64,000 nucleotides of DNA. Source: Brachybacterium fresconis (GTDB taxonomy: Bacteria; Actinomycetota; Actinomycetes; Actinomycetales; Dermabacteraceae). Shown one piece after another: positions 29,210 through 37,703 of this stretch (position 1 is its first letter; every line of letters starts with the position of its first letter). The notes under the pieces are model-generated. The model saw nothing but the letters and a program-made list of their open reading frames with translations. It had not been told where the DNA came from and searched no databases. The DNA is taken from positions 4,340,001 through 4,404,000 of the forward strand of contig NZ_JAGIOC010000001.1 of assembly GCF_017876515.1 (NCBI RefSeq), given 5' to 3'. Both the position numbers and the translations under genes were made by a program.

Positions 29210-29644
29210 TCATGATGGTCTCGTACTCGAAGGGCGGTGATCTCCCGTGCGGAGCGGCCAGTGTTCCTCGTGAACGTATGGGACGGCGACGACCTGCACG
29301 GCATCGTCGTAGACGATGCGGCCGGGGCGCTCGGTGCGGAGCTCGACCCAGGGCACCTCGTACTTGTTGAGGAGGACGGTGTAGCGACGGGCCATCTGCA
29401 AGAGGGCCAAGGCGTCGTCCTTGAACCAGGACCGTGCGCCGGGGTTGACCGTCGTGCTGTAGCACTCTGCGGCGACGGTGCTCGGATCGGTGTAGGCGCG
29501 GTTGCCATGGGCGTTCTGGCGACGTACCCACTCAGCGTCGTCTTCAGTGAGCAGACCGGAGTCGCGAAGGCCGTTCGTCATCGCGAAGATTCCAGGGTAA
29601 GTACCGCGGCTGTTCGGTACCGCACTCTGGAATCGCAGGAACAT
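29210..29644 (-). CDS. Hypothetical protein, copy A of a duplicated gene
   Basis: 144 residues, starting MFLRFQSAVPNSRGTYPG. It has eight differences from the product of 35530-35946 over about 131 residues, then a different C-terminal tail (TGDHRPSSTRPS). The protein has no membrane segment. A conserved-looking core is DAEWVRRQNAHGNRAY and WVELRTERPGRIVYDDAVQVVAVPYVHEEHW. No family recognised. The similarity continues about 45 bp upstream of the ATG, so this is a DNA duplication, not just related proteins. Confidence 0.72.
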   Translation of the reverse strand: MFLRFQSAVPNSRGTYPGIFAMTNGLRDSGLLTEDDAEWVRRQNAHGNRAYTDPSTVAAECYSTTVNPGARSWFKDDALALLQMARRYTVLLNKYEVPWVELRTERPGRIVYDDAVQVVAVPYVHEEHWPLRTGDHRPSSTRPS

Positions 29645-29791
29645 CGGTCCAGACTAGACGGAGCGGCGCGAGCTTTTGGCCGGGGCGCGCCCTACGGCGC
29701 CACAGCGATCTCTTTGCGCATACCTTGGGAGCGAGATGAGGGCGTGCGAACGTCGCTATCGTCCGTCACGTCATAGCGAGGAGGCCCTCGA

Positions 29792-29878
29792 GTGGAAGCT
29801 GTCGAACGACCCAAGGTGGTGTGTCTTTGCGGCTCGCTGCGCTTCGAGAATCTGTTTCGGTCGGAGCGACGGCGACTA
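29792..29878 (+). pseudogene. 5' fragment of a nucleoside 2-deoxyribosyltransferase-like gene cut at an IS1380 element
   Basis: A GTG at 29792 with GAGGAGG seven bases upstream opens a frame reading VEAVERPKVVCLCGSLRF and then ENLFRSERRRL, running straight into the left end of the IS1380-type element at 29880. The CLCGSLRF pattern resembles the nucleotide-binding start of nucleoside 2-deoxyribosyltransferase-like/DUF4406 proteins. The remainder was not found on the other side of the IS, so the gene was truncated by insertion with deletion. Confidence 0.5.
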
Positions 29879-29879
29879 A

Positions 29880-31585
29880 CCTCGAAATTTCATGACGCCC
29901 GTGAGTGGGGTGGGCCGGCGTCGTTGCCGGTGTTCAGCTGCTGATTCTGGCATCTGGGTGTGACGATCTGTCGCAGTGTCCGTTGCGGGCGGTCGGGTTC
30001 CACGCCCGAGGTCGTGCAGCTGGAGATCGTAGGGACGGCTGAGTCGTCTGGTCAGGTCTGGGCGACGGCGGTGCGGAGCCGGTTGACGCCGGTCAGGACG
30101 GTGGAGGCTTCCGGGGCGTGCCGGGCGAGGTGGAGGACCTTGTGTCGGCAGCGCCGCACGAGCGTCGCGGGGATCTCGAACAACCGCGCGCGGAGTCGTT
30201 TGGGCTCCCATCTCCTTGCGTCGCCGCTGGTGAAGGCGATGGTCTGCATCCAGGCGACAAGCTCAGAGGCGAGCTGGACGATCTGGCACCAGATCTGGTT
30301 CTGCGCGAATCCCTGCAGCGGGAACTTCTCAAGGCCCATGTCCTTCGCGTTGCGAATCCGGTCCTCGCAGCGCGCGCGGCGACGGTGACGCAGCTCGAGA
30401 ACGGGGAGCTGTCCGCGGCTGGTGTTGGTCGCGAACGCGGTGATCCGCATCCCGTCGTGGTCAGTGATTCGCAGCTGTGCCCCGGGGTGCGGTCGTTCTT
30501 TCCGCACGATGACGCGCATCCCGTCGGGCCAGCCTGCGAGGTCCAGCAGCCCGGTGAGGTCTGCGACCCAGGCCCCGTCTCGAATCCCGTCATCGTCGCT
30601 GTCATAGGCCGGCGTCCACGCGTCTGCTTCGTCAACTCGTTTCAGCAGGTCAGGAGTATGTGCGGGGAGGGTGAACCCGACCGAGTAGGCCAGACGCCGC
30701 GTGGTCAGCCACTGGATGTAGTCCTTGGTGCCGCCGGCTCCGTCGGTGCGGATCAGGATCTTCTTCGACCCCCGCCCGCCCCGGCCCAGCAGGGCTGGCG
30801 GGAGCTGGGCGAGAGCCTCGCGCGTGACGGCGATGTGATCGGCGGCGGTGTTCGATCCCGCGTTGCCCGGGCGCAGGGCGATGGCGAGGGGTTCCCCGGT
30901 GCCGGCCTGTCCGTGATCGAGGAACGCGCATAGAGGGTGATAGCCGAACCCGCGTTTGAACGTCGGTGAGGCCTGCTCCTTCTCACTGTGAACGTTGATC
31001 AGTGTGGCATCAAGGTCGATGACCAGCGGGTTCTTCGCGCTGACCCCGTGGCCAGGGGCGTGGTCACCGGCCATGGTCCAGGCTCGTTCGCGCGCGGCAC
31101 GGCGAGCCCTCGAGATCGCCTCGACCACCGCCGGGGCGTCCTGGGCCAAGGTAGTGAGTGTGCGGGAGATCGTCGGCGCAGAGGCGACGGACCCGAACAG
31201 TCCCGGCTCGCACCGCAGCAGGTCAGTGTCGCGGGCGACTTCCCCGCCGATCGCGAGAGTCATCGCGAGGTCCAGCAGGACTTTCGCGGCGTGATGCTCG
31301 GCCAGCGGTTTCGTCCAGGGACCCAGCGCTTCGCGCAGCGAAGCGGCCAGGCCAGTGGCATGGAGCGTGTCGGTCAGCAGCACCGCACCCGCCTGCGAGA
31401 CCGCCGGGACCTCAGCGATGTCCACGCGCGGACGGGGGTAGAAGAACAAGGTAGGCTGGGACACCTGAAAGGTGCTCCTTCCGGTGGATCGATACGAGCT
31501 TCAACACCCCGTATCATTCCAGGTCAGGAGCACCTTTCTCCATGCCGTCCGCCGGTCGGGACCACGCCCCCATGAAATCCCGAGG
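29880..31585 (-). mobile_element. IS1380-family insertion sequence, 1706 bp
   Basis: Ends are CCTCGAAATTTCATG at 29880-29894 and, read inward from the right, CCTCGGGATTTCATG at 31571-31585, as typical of IS1380 elements. The flanking 4-mers are ctaa (left) and ctag (right), similar but not identical. The genes on the two sides are different, so it probably marks a deletion or recombination point. Confidence 0.85.
30052..31464 (-). CDS. IS1380-family transposase
   Basis: A 470-residue DDE transposase. N-terminal LFFYPRPRVDIAEVPAVSQAGAVLL, then AKVLLDLAMTLAIGGEVARDTDLL, the first catalytic D in LVIDLDATLINVHSEKEQASP, the second in ILIRTDGAGGTKDYIQWL, and the C-terminal RCEDRIRNAKDMGLEKFPLQGFAQNQIW with the conserved E. 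The frame is intact and ends inside the IS. Confidence 0.95.
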   Translation of the reverse strand: MSQPTLFFYPRPRVDIAEVPAVSQAGAVLLTDTLHATGLAASLREALGPWTKPLAEHHAAKVLLDLAMTLAIGGEVARDTDLLRCEPGLFGSVASAPTISRTLTTLAQDAPAVVEAISRARRAARERAWTMAGDHAPGHGVSAKNPLVIDLDATLINVHSEKEQASPTFKRGFGYHPLCAFLDHGQAGTGEPLAIALRPGNAGSNTAADHIAVTREALAQLPPALLGRGGRGSKKILIRTDGAGGTKDYIQWLTTRRLAYSVGFTLPAHTPDLLKRVDEADAWTPAYDSDDDGIRDGAWVADLTGLLDLAGWPDGMRVIVRKERPHPGAQLRITDHDGMRITAFATNTSRGQLPVLELRHRRRARCEDRIRNAKDMGLEKFPLQGFAQNQIWCQIVQLASELVAWMQTIAFTSGDARRWEPKRLRARLFEIPATLVRRCRHKVLHLARHAPEASTVLTGVNRLRTAVAQT

Positions 31586-33524
31586 CTAGTAGATCGATCA
31601 CCCCGGGCATCGAGGCTGCCTCGCGTGGCATCTGCTCGTCGCGGGACGTAGCGTCCTCGCGGGCACGGGTGGCACTCAGTCGCCGCGCCAGCGACTTCCC
31701 ACGCCGGGTGGTAACGGCGTCCTGGCTCCAGGCATCCAAGAGGTCTTGGACGGCCTGCCTCGGGTCCACGTGGCGCTGGGATTGCAGAGCCAGGCGCTTG
31801 GTGTACTCCGCTGCTTCTTGGGAGAACGGTTGGTCCAGCGCGGGGGCGTGCTCCCACTCCAGCGGCTCGAAGCCCTTGGTGTCGGGGTCCTGGAACCAGA
31901 CCCGGCGCACATCATGGTGATCGACGAAGATCGGCCACTTGCCTGCATGGGCGCCCTGATGCGGCGACTTGTGGTTTCGATGCAGGTTCAGCGCGGGACC
32001 GTCGTAGCGGCGCCCGTTGATCTCGACGCCGTAGTGCTGGACCGTGCGCCAGGCGACGTCGAGGAAGGAGAAGGCCAGATCCACAGAGCTTGACAGCAGA
32101 AGGCCGCCGGACTTGGCCAGGCCGATCTCGAACATCTCCCCGGGCGAGAACTCCGCGCCCGGCACCTCTGGAACACACAGTCCCTGGTGCGCGGTCTGGT
32201 GGTGGACCTGACCGACCCATTCGCGGATGATCTGCTCGAGTTCCGTGACGTAGTAGAAAGCCTGGTCCTCGATGTCCTGGCCGCGGTTGTAGACATCGGG
32301 GCCCTTGTAGCCGGGCAGATGTTGAAGCAGGCCCTCGCGCAGCGTCTTGAAGAACCGCTCGATGGTGGGCTTGTCGGTAGGTTTGTGCGGGATCGCCGGC
32401 TGGATCGTGATCCCCAGCCGGGCACAAGCCGAGGTCACGTGGGCGGAGAGGTAGACCTTGCCGTGGTCGACCACGATCGCCTCGGGTAGGCATGCTGGCA
32501 AGCCGCCCGCTCGCTCCTGTGAGATCCCATCAGGTTCCTCCGTGCCGATCAGCACGTTACGCGGGACCTCATGGAAGGGCCACGCGCCGTCATCGTCGCC
32601 GTCCGGCTGCGGAGTCACGCACTGGTAGAGCACGTTCGCCACGTCCGCAGCTGTCGTCGAAACCGGGGTCAGGCGTAGGCCGAGGATGCAGCGGGTGAAC
32701 AGGTCCTGGGCCACGGTGAGCTCGACCGGTACCCATCTCAGCGTCACTGGCTCCATCGCGAATACATCCAGCGGCGTCGTATCCAGCACCACGTACTCAC
32801 CCGGCCGCGTGGCCCGCAGCCGCCCGTACGGACCTTGAGGACGACCAGCGACCGAGCGGCGCTGCTTCGCGCTGCCGAACGCGTGCCGCCCCTTTGAGAG
32901 CGCCTTCAGGCGCCGATACGCCGTCGTGTGGGGTGGGCAGATCACCGCGCCCGAGCCGTGCTCATCCTCGACGCGGTGACGGATCCGGTCGAGCACGACG
33001 TTCATCGTCGGCGTGGAAGCCCCGGTGTATTCATCAAGCACCGCGAGACAGGCCGCGTCCCATCGCGGATCCACTCCCGGAGAGCGCAGCCCCAGCAATC
33101 GACTGTCGGCCAGGCCCGCGATACCGGCCTCCCGGTAGCTCGTGAGCCAGCGCTGGACGGTGCGTTTGGACACACTCAGCTCTGTTGCGGCCGCAGCGAG
33201 CCGGTCAGCGCGCTCCGTGGCCAGCCGGGCGTCCGGGTTCTCGATCGCTAGAAGCGCCTCGGCGCGGCGTTCGAGCTGTGTACGTTGCTGCTGGGTGAGG
33301 CTTGAGAGCACGACATTGCCCAGCTCCAGGCCGGCATCCCGGTCCGGCTGGGCGGTGGACTCTTCGGTGACGACCCGAGCGGAAGCGGCCAGGTGATTGA
33401 GCAGGACTCGCCTCATTGTCGAGCCACTGCTCACAGTCGCGGTGCGCGCGCTGAGATCAACGATCTGCCACAGCTCGCCTTCGAACCACACCCGGCTCCC
33501 CACGTTCATCTCGATCACGCTCAT
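31524..33524 (-). CDS. tnsB: TnsB-like Tn7-type transposase, C-terminus replaced by IS1380 DNA
   Basis: Mu/TnsB-family DDE transposase (about 646 native residues remain). N-terminal HTH region at about residues 90-150 (AAATELSVSKRTVQRWLTSYREAG). Catalytic core EYVVLDTTPLDVFAMEP (D), EAIVVDHGKVYLS (D), KPTIERFFKTLREGLLQHL (E). Mu-C beta domain near EINGRRYDGPALNLHR. Native coding ends at 31586 (PGVIDLL); the last 20 residues come from the IS1380 element. The ATG at 33524 overlaps the tnsA stop (ATGA). The tail after VIDL present in the second TnsB (62446-64000) is missing. No tniB or tniQ follows, so the element is not self-sufficient. Confidence 0.9.
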   Translation of the reverse strand: MSVIEMNVGSRVWFEGELWQIVDLSARTATVSSGSTMRRVLLNHLAASARVVTEESTAQPDRDAGLELGNVVLSSLTQQQRTQLERRAEALLAIENPDARLATERADRLAAAATELSVSKRTVQRWLTSYREAGIAGLADSRLLGLRSPGVDPRWDAACLAVLDEYTGASTPTMNVVLDRIRHRVEDEHGSGAVICPPHTTAYRRLKALSKGRHAFGSAKQRRSVAGRPQGPYGRLRATRPGEYVVLDTTPLDVFAMEPVTLRWVPVELTVAQDLFTRCILGLRLTPVSTTAADVANVLYQCVTPQPDGDDDGAWPFHEVPRNVLIGTEEPDGISQERAGGLPACLPEAIVVDHGKVYLSAHVTSACARLGITIQPAIPHKPTDKPTIERFFKTLREGLLQHLPGYKGPDVYNRGQDIEDQAFYYVTELEQIIREWVGQVHHQTAHQGLCVPEVPGAEFSPGEMFEIGLAKSGGLLLSSSVDLAFSFLDVAWRTVQHYGVEINGRRYDGPALNLHRNHKSPHQGAHAGKWPIFVDHHDVRRVWFQDPDTKGFEPLEWEHAPALDQPFSQEAAEYTKRLALQSQRHVDPRQAVQDLLDAWSQDAVTTRRGKSLARRLSATRAREDATSRDEQMPREAASMPGVIDLLASGFHGGVVPTGGRHGERCS

Positions 33525-34249
33525 GACGCCTCCCGGATCCCGGTGATCTGGGTCGCGAGGCCGAGGGGCACGCTGAGGTCGACGGTCCAATGTCCCGTCC
33601 ACAGCAAAGTCATCGCCGCGGCCATCTGCGCCGGGCGGGGACCTTGCCCCAGAGCCGCGCCCAGTGTCATCTCGACCTTGCCCACTGCCCGGAGTCGGGC
33701 AAGGTCGTCAGGGTCCACGTGCCCCGGCCGTCGGCCGAGTGCAAGCGTCCGAATGTTCGCCAAGCGGACCGGATCGGCGCCCGACCACACCTGATAGCGC
33801 CACCCCCGCGTCTCGCACACGCGCGCGGTCCAGTCGAAGACGCTGGCCACCTTCGGGCGTCGGGCAAGAACGCGAGGTTTGACATCGACCATCTCAAGGC
33901 TGTGATCGGCCAGCGTGAGCAGGAGATCCGGGGCATGCCGCCGGATCACTGCACCATCGTGGCCCCGCAGCCACATGGGCTGTGCCGCGATCCAGGTCAC
34001 TGTCGGGTCGAAGTCGGCCAGCCACAGTCGATCCAGTTCCAGGCGGCTCTCGTAGGCCACGTGTCCGCCGGTGGTCGCCGACCAGAACATTCCGGAGTAG
34101 TGCCGCTGCCCCGCGTAAGAGCCCACGCGCCGCACCGGTCGGGCGGTGCTCAAAGACGTCGCCACCGCATCGCGGACAGACGTCGTCACCTCGCGACCGT
34201 CGTCGGCGACGTAGCGAAGTTCGGTGTCCAGCAAGGTGGACCGCGCCAT
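33521..34249 (-). CDS. tnsA: TnsA-like heteromeric transposase endonuclease subunit
   Basis: 242 residues. Restriction-endonuclease-fold active site visible: VAYESRLELDRLW (E), RRHAPDLLLTL (D), and LEMVDVKPRVLARRP (DVK). This is the E...D...xK arrangement of TnsA, which cuts the 5' strands so that the element can leave by cut-and-paste. Directly upstream and overlapping tnsB. A transposon end lies 96 bp beyond its start (34345-34445), which makes it the first gene inside the element. Confidence 0.88.
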   Translation of the reverse strand: MARSTLLDTELRYVADDGREVTTSVRDAVATSLSTARPVRRVGSYAGQRHYSGMFWSATTGGHVAYESRLELDRLWLADFDPTVTWIAAQPMWLRGHDGAVIRRHAPDLLLTLADHSLEMVDVKPRVLARRPKVASVFDWTARVCETRGWRYQVWSGADPVRLANIRTLALGRRPGHVDPDDLARLRAVGKVEMTLGAALGQGPRPAQMAAAMTLLWTGHWTVDLSVPLGLATQITGIREAS

Positions 34250-34344
34250 GGATCAAGGGTGCGCCGCGCGACACGTAAATGGGACGCGCGACACGCGTGT
34301 GCCAACTAAGTGGAACAGCGACAGATCAAACGGAAACCTACACA

Positions 34345-34445
34345 GTTGTAGGTTCTCGCGCGATCTGTCACAAGCGCAGCGCACTGACCTGCGATGCGAC
34401 AGCCGGGCACGTGCGCAGATTCTCGCTAAGTTGTCAGATTCCTCG
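34345..34445 (+). repeat. Tn7-like element right end, copy B
   Basis: About 100 bp upstream of tnsA that matches 26494-26594 (first 26 bp identical). It contains two similar half-sites, GATCTGTCA at 34362-34370 and the AGATTCTCGC...TTGTCAGATT block to 34440, as expected for repeated TnsB-binding sites. The outer tip is probably near 34440-34450, next to the 3' end of the methyltransferase gene. Confidence 0.65.
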
Positions 34446-34497
34446 AGCTGGCCACGGCGGGCGCAGTTGCTTGTCCTCCAGGTCGGCGGATGCCTGT

Positions 34498-35268
34498 TCA
34501 GTCCGGCCGGATTCGACGGGTGAGGTATAGGTCGGTGCGATACGGGATCGCGATCTCTTCCTGCGCTTCGATAAGCGCCGCTACTTCGTCGAGGACGACT
34601 TGCCTCTCTGTCTCCTCGAGGTTCGCGATCCAGCTCCACGACGCCACCCGCGCGAGAAGATCGCGCGGGCTCATGATCTGCGTGTGGCTGAATTCAGTGT
34701 GCTCGAGGTCTTCGAACTCGTGCGAGTGCTCGAACTCGTCGCGCCACCTGCCCTGGCCGCTGGGGTATTCGCCAGCTTCCGCTTTGTGGTGGGCAACGAC
34801 CCGCTGGAAGTCACGGAGCCATTGCGTGGTCTCGATCGTCCACGTCGAGGTGTTCCACAGCATTGCGAGCCCGCCACCAGGCCGAAGGACGCGGGCGATC
34901 TCCGTGAGAGCCACAGAGGGGTCGAACCAATGAAATGTTTCTCCGACGACGACCGCGTCCACCTCGCCATCGCGGAGCGGGATCACCTCCGCGACTCCGT
35001 CCAAGACGTCGACGTCCGGAAGGTCGGCAGCGATCCTCGCTCGCATCGCTGGCGCCGGTTCGACCGCGATCGTGCGACCTACTCACGTGCGCACCAGGGC
35101 GGACAGCTGTCCTGTGCCGGCGGCAAGATCCAGCACGGTGCTCTCGTCATTGAGCCCGAAAGTCGATGTGAAGTGGTCGATTGCCTCACCGGGATAGCTC
35201 GGACGGCCCTGTGCGTACGCGTCTGCTGTCCCTGCGAACCCCGACATGGCACGTGGATCAACGCTCAT
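34498..35268 (-). pseudogene. SAM-dependent methyltransferase with one in-frame TGA
   Basis: Both halves are in one frame: MSVDPRAMSGFAGTADAYAQ to LDLAAGTGQLSALVRT (motif I), then a TGA at 35085-35083, then VGRTIAVEPAPAMRARIAADLPD to the stop at 34498 (FHWFDPSVALTEIARVLRPGG, WNTSTWTIETTQWLRDF). The only damage seen is this codon, lying between motif I and motif II where the family has an ordinary residue (for example G or R). A single base change from CGA or GGA would explain it. Shortened products would lack the substrate half. Lower GC than the chromosome. Confidence 0.8.
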
Positions 35269-35529
35269 GTCGGGACTGTACCTGCCCGAGGGTGGGGACA
35301 ACCTCGCTTCGAGACGCCCGCTCCACCGGTGAGGACCCGGCGGCTTCTAGGCACCGCAAACGGTCGGTGGTGGGTCGAGTCGAGCACCCTTTACGTTTGA
35401 CAGCGTCAGGGTGTCGAGTACCCGTGAGCTGGTCGTACGAGAGGTGCCTATCCATCCACACTAGCCGCGTACGAGACCTCGGCCTGTGCCGTAAACGGTC
35501 GGCTTCGATGCGGAGGCGAGTGGTGGGCG

Positions 35530-35946
35530 CTACAGACTGCGATGCGGCGCGCGGAGTGGCCAGTGCTCCTCGTGAACGAATGGGACCGCGACGACTTGCA
35601 CGGCATCGTCGTAGACGATTCGGCCGGGGCGCTCGGTGCGGAGCTCGACCCAGGGCACCTCGTACCTGTCGAGGAGGACGGTGTAGCGACGGGCCATCTG
35701 TAGGAGGGACAAGGCGTCGTCCTTGAACCCGGACCGTGCGCCGGGGTTGACCGTCGTGCTGTAGCACTCTGCGGCGACAGTGCTCGGATCGGTGTAGGCG
35801 CGGTTGCCATGGGCGTTATGGCGACGTACCCACTCAGCGTCGTCGTCAGTGAGTAAACCGGAGTCGCGCAGGCCGTTCGTCATCGCGAAGATTCCGGGGT
35901 AGGCACCGCGGCTGTTCGGTACCGCACTCTGGAATCGCAGGAACAT
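35530..35946 (-). CDS. Hypothetical protein, copy B of a duplicated gene
   Basis: 138 residues, nearly the same as the product of 29210-29644 up to HEEHWPLR, then a short different tail (APHRSL). The copies are in direct orientation, 6.3 kb apart, and enclose the IS1380, the tnsA-tnsB pair and the broken methyltransferase. No function recognised. Recombination between the copies would delete the region between them. Confidence 0.72.
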   Translation of the reverse strand: MFLRFQSAVPNSRGAYPGIFAMTNGLRDSGLLTDDDAEWVRRHNAHGNRAYTDPSTVAAECYSTTVNPGARSGFKDDALSLLQMARRYTVLLDRYEVPWVELRTERPGRIVYDDAVQVVAVPFVHEEHWPLRAPHRSL

Positions 35947-36025
35947 TGATCCAGGCTAGACGGAGCGGCGCGAGCCTTTGGCCGGGGGAGGAGGACGCGA
36001 TCTCTGCGTCCTGACGCATAAGGTC

Positions 36026-36060
36026 CAAGGGGCCGCAGCGAGCCACGCTGCGGCCCCTTG
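36026..36060. terminator. Strong hairpin terminator after uspA
   Basis: A 15-bp perfect stem (36026-36040 with 36046-36060) and a 5-base loop, GC-rich, 27 bp after the stop of the minus-strand universal stress gene. No long T-run, as is common for actinobacterial terminators. Confidence 0.75.
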
Positions 36061-36086
36061 AGGCTAGGCGACTGACAGCGAGGATC

Positions 36087-36518
36087 TCACTGCGCACGCA
36101 CGGTCAGCACGGGGCAATGGGCGTGGGTGATGCACTCCAGGCTGACCGACCCGAGGATCAGCGCCGCGAACTCACCGTGACCCCGGGTGCCGAGCACGAG
36201 CAGCTGGGCGTGCTCGGAGGCAGCGATCAGCGCGGGAGCCGGGCGACCGTGGGTGAGGCGGCGTGTGGCGGTGACCGGGCAGCCACCGGGGAACGCCCGC
36301 TCGATCGCTGCCTCCTGCTGCTGTGCGGCTTCGGTCCGGAAGATCTCGGCGTCACCGGCGATGGTCCCGGTGTAGAAGTCCGGGGCCTTCCAGCAGGTGA
36401 TGGTGAGCAGCTCGGCCTGCAGCGTTGCGGCGTACTCGGCGGCCTTGCGCAGCGCCACTATGGACGAATCGGAGCCGTCCACAGCGGCGATCACGGGGGC
36501 AGGTGGGGTAGAGATCAT
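36087..36518 (-). CDS. Universal stress protein, UspA family
   Basis: A 143-residue single-domain Usp with VIAAVDGSDSSIVALRKAAEYA at the N-terminus and the ATP-binding pattern VLGTRGHGEFAALILGSVS (GxRGHG...GSVS) near the C-terminus, so an ATP-binding type. Located 73 bp downstream of the YeiH-type transporter gene on the same strand and possibly co-transcribed with it; a strong terminator follows. Confidence 0.9.
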   Translation of the reverse strand: MISTPPAPVIAAVDGSDSSIVALRKAAEYAATLQAELLTITCWKAPDFYTGTIAGDAEIFRTEAAQQQEAAIERAFPGGCPVTATRRLTHGRPAPALIAASEHAQLLVLGTRGHGEFAALILGSVSLECITHAHCPVLTVRAQ

Positions 36519-36590
36519 AGGAGTGTCCTTGCGTCTGTCGTGGCGGTCTGGTGGGGGTCGGGGCGGTGCTCCGGACTGAGCGCGGTGTTC

Positions 36591-37631
36591 TCAGGCGAGG
36601 AGGCTGCTGATCTGGACGCCGGCGAGGGCGATCCCGGCGACCAGGACCGTCGAGGCGGAGGCCAGGATGAACGGTCGGGCCCCGACGTGCACCAGGTTGC
36701 GGATCTTCACTCCGCAGCCGAGGCCGAACATCGCCGCGGACAGCAGCGCCGTCTGCAGCAGGTGGCCGACGTCGAGCACGACGGTGGGCAGGGGGAGGGT
36801 GGAGCGCAGGATGACCATGAGCAGGAAGCCGATGATGAATACGGGCACCAGCGGCGGCTTCTTGCCGTCGGCCGAGGAATGCCCGAGGCGGCGCTGGCGG
36901 AGGCTGAGGATCGCGACGACCGGGGCCAGCATGAGCACGCGGGCGAGCTTCACGATGACCGCGAGTCCCAGTGCGCCGCTGCCGATGATGCCGCCGGCGG
37001 CGACCACCTGGGCGATCTCATGGATCGAACCGCCCGCCCACATGCCGCTCATCTCGGGGGTCAGGCCGAGCATCTGGCTGGCGAAGGGGATGAGTGGGAT
37101 CATCAGCGTCCCGAAGATCACCACCAGCGCGACCGCGGTGACCACGTCCTCCTCGTCGGATTCGGTGACCCCTTCGACGCCGGCGACCGCGGCGGCCCCG
37201 CAGATCGAGAAACCGCAGGCGATGAGCAGCGCCTGCCCGGAGCGCATCTTCAGCAGCCGGCCCATCGCGACCGTGCCGAGCAGGCCGCCGCCGACGATGC
37301 ACACGATGACCACGAGCATCGGCGCGCCAAGCGAGAGGATGTCGGAGATCACCAGCTGCAGGCCGAGGAAGACGATGCCCAGGCGCAGCAGCTTCTTGGA
37401 GGCCAGCGTGATCCCGGGGGCGGTCGATTCGGGCAGTCGGACCACGTTCGTCAGCGCGATCCCGGCGACGATCGCGACGATGAGCGGACTCACGCCAGGC
37501 AGGAAGACGTTGACGGTCATCGCGATGAGGACCGCGCCGAAGCAGAGCAGGAGGCCGGGGAAGTACTTCTGCACCCTCCCGATGCGAACGGGCGCGGCAG
37601 TGGAAGGTGGGGCAGGTGTGCGCTGGAGCAT
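36591..37631 (-). CDS. yeiH: YeiH/UPF0324 family putative sulfate exporter
   Basis: A 346-residue membrane protein with about ten hydrophobic segments. Family landmarks: PGLLLCFGAVLIAMTVN, LLRLGIVFLGLQLVISDI, the highly conserved ACGFSICGAAAVAGVEGVT, and MWAGGSIHEIAQVVAAGGIIG. Start at ATG 37631. The divergent LysR-type gene 72 bp away is the usual partner (YeiE-type). Linked in the literature to sulfur compound export, with weak evidence for the substrate. Confidence 0.92.
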   Translation of the reverse strand: MLQRTPAPPSTAAPVRIGRVQKYFPGLLLCFGAVLIAMTVNVFLPGVSPLIVAIVAGIALTNVVRLPESTAPGITLASKKLLRLGIVFLGLQLVISDILSLGAPMLVVIVCIVGGGLLGTVAMGRLLKMRSGQALLIACGFSICGAAAVAGVEGVTESDEEDVVTAVALVVIFGTLMIPLIPFASQMLGLTPEMSGMWAGGSIHEIAQVVAAGGIIGSGALGLAVIVKLARVLMLAPVVAILSLRQRRLGHSSADGKKPPLVPVFIIGFLLMVILRSTLPLPTVVLDVGHLLQTALLSAAMFGLGCGVKIRNLVHVGARPFILASASTVLVAGIALAGVQISSLLA

Positions 37632-37703
37632 GCGAACAGTCTGACAGCGCCCACACCGCGGGCGACAGTTGCCAATCATCATGCCGGGGCATACGGTTTC
37701 GAT

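Noticed and set aside
29676..29879. A 67-codon plus-strand frame before the IS1380
   Set aside because: The overlapping GTG frame at 29792 has a ribosome site and a recognisable CGSLRF motif; the longer frame has neither.
35083..35085. Selenocysteine at the in-frame TGA of the methyltransferase
   Set aside because: No selenoprotein family has Sec at this place, no obvious SECIS-like hairpin follows, and no selenium genes are in view. A nonsense mutation is simpler.
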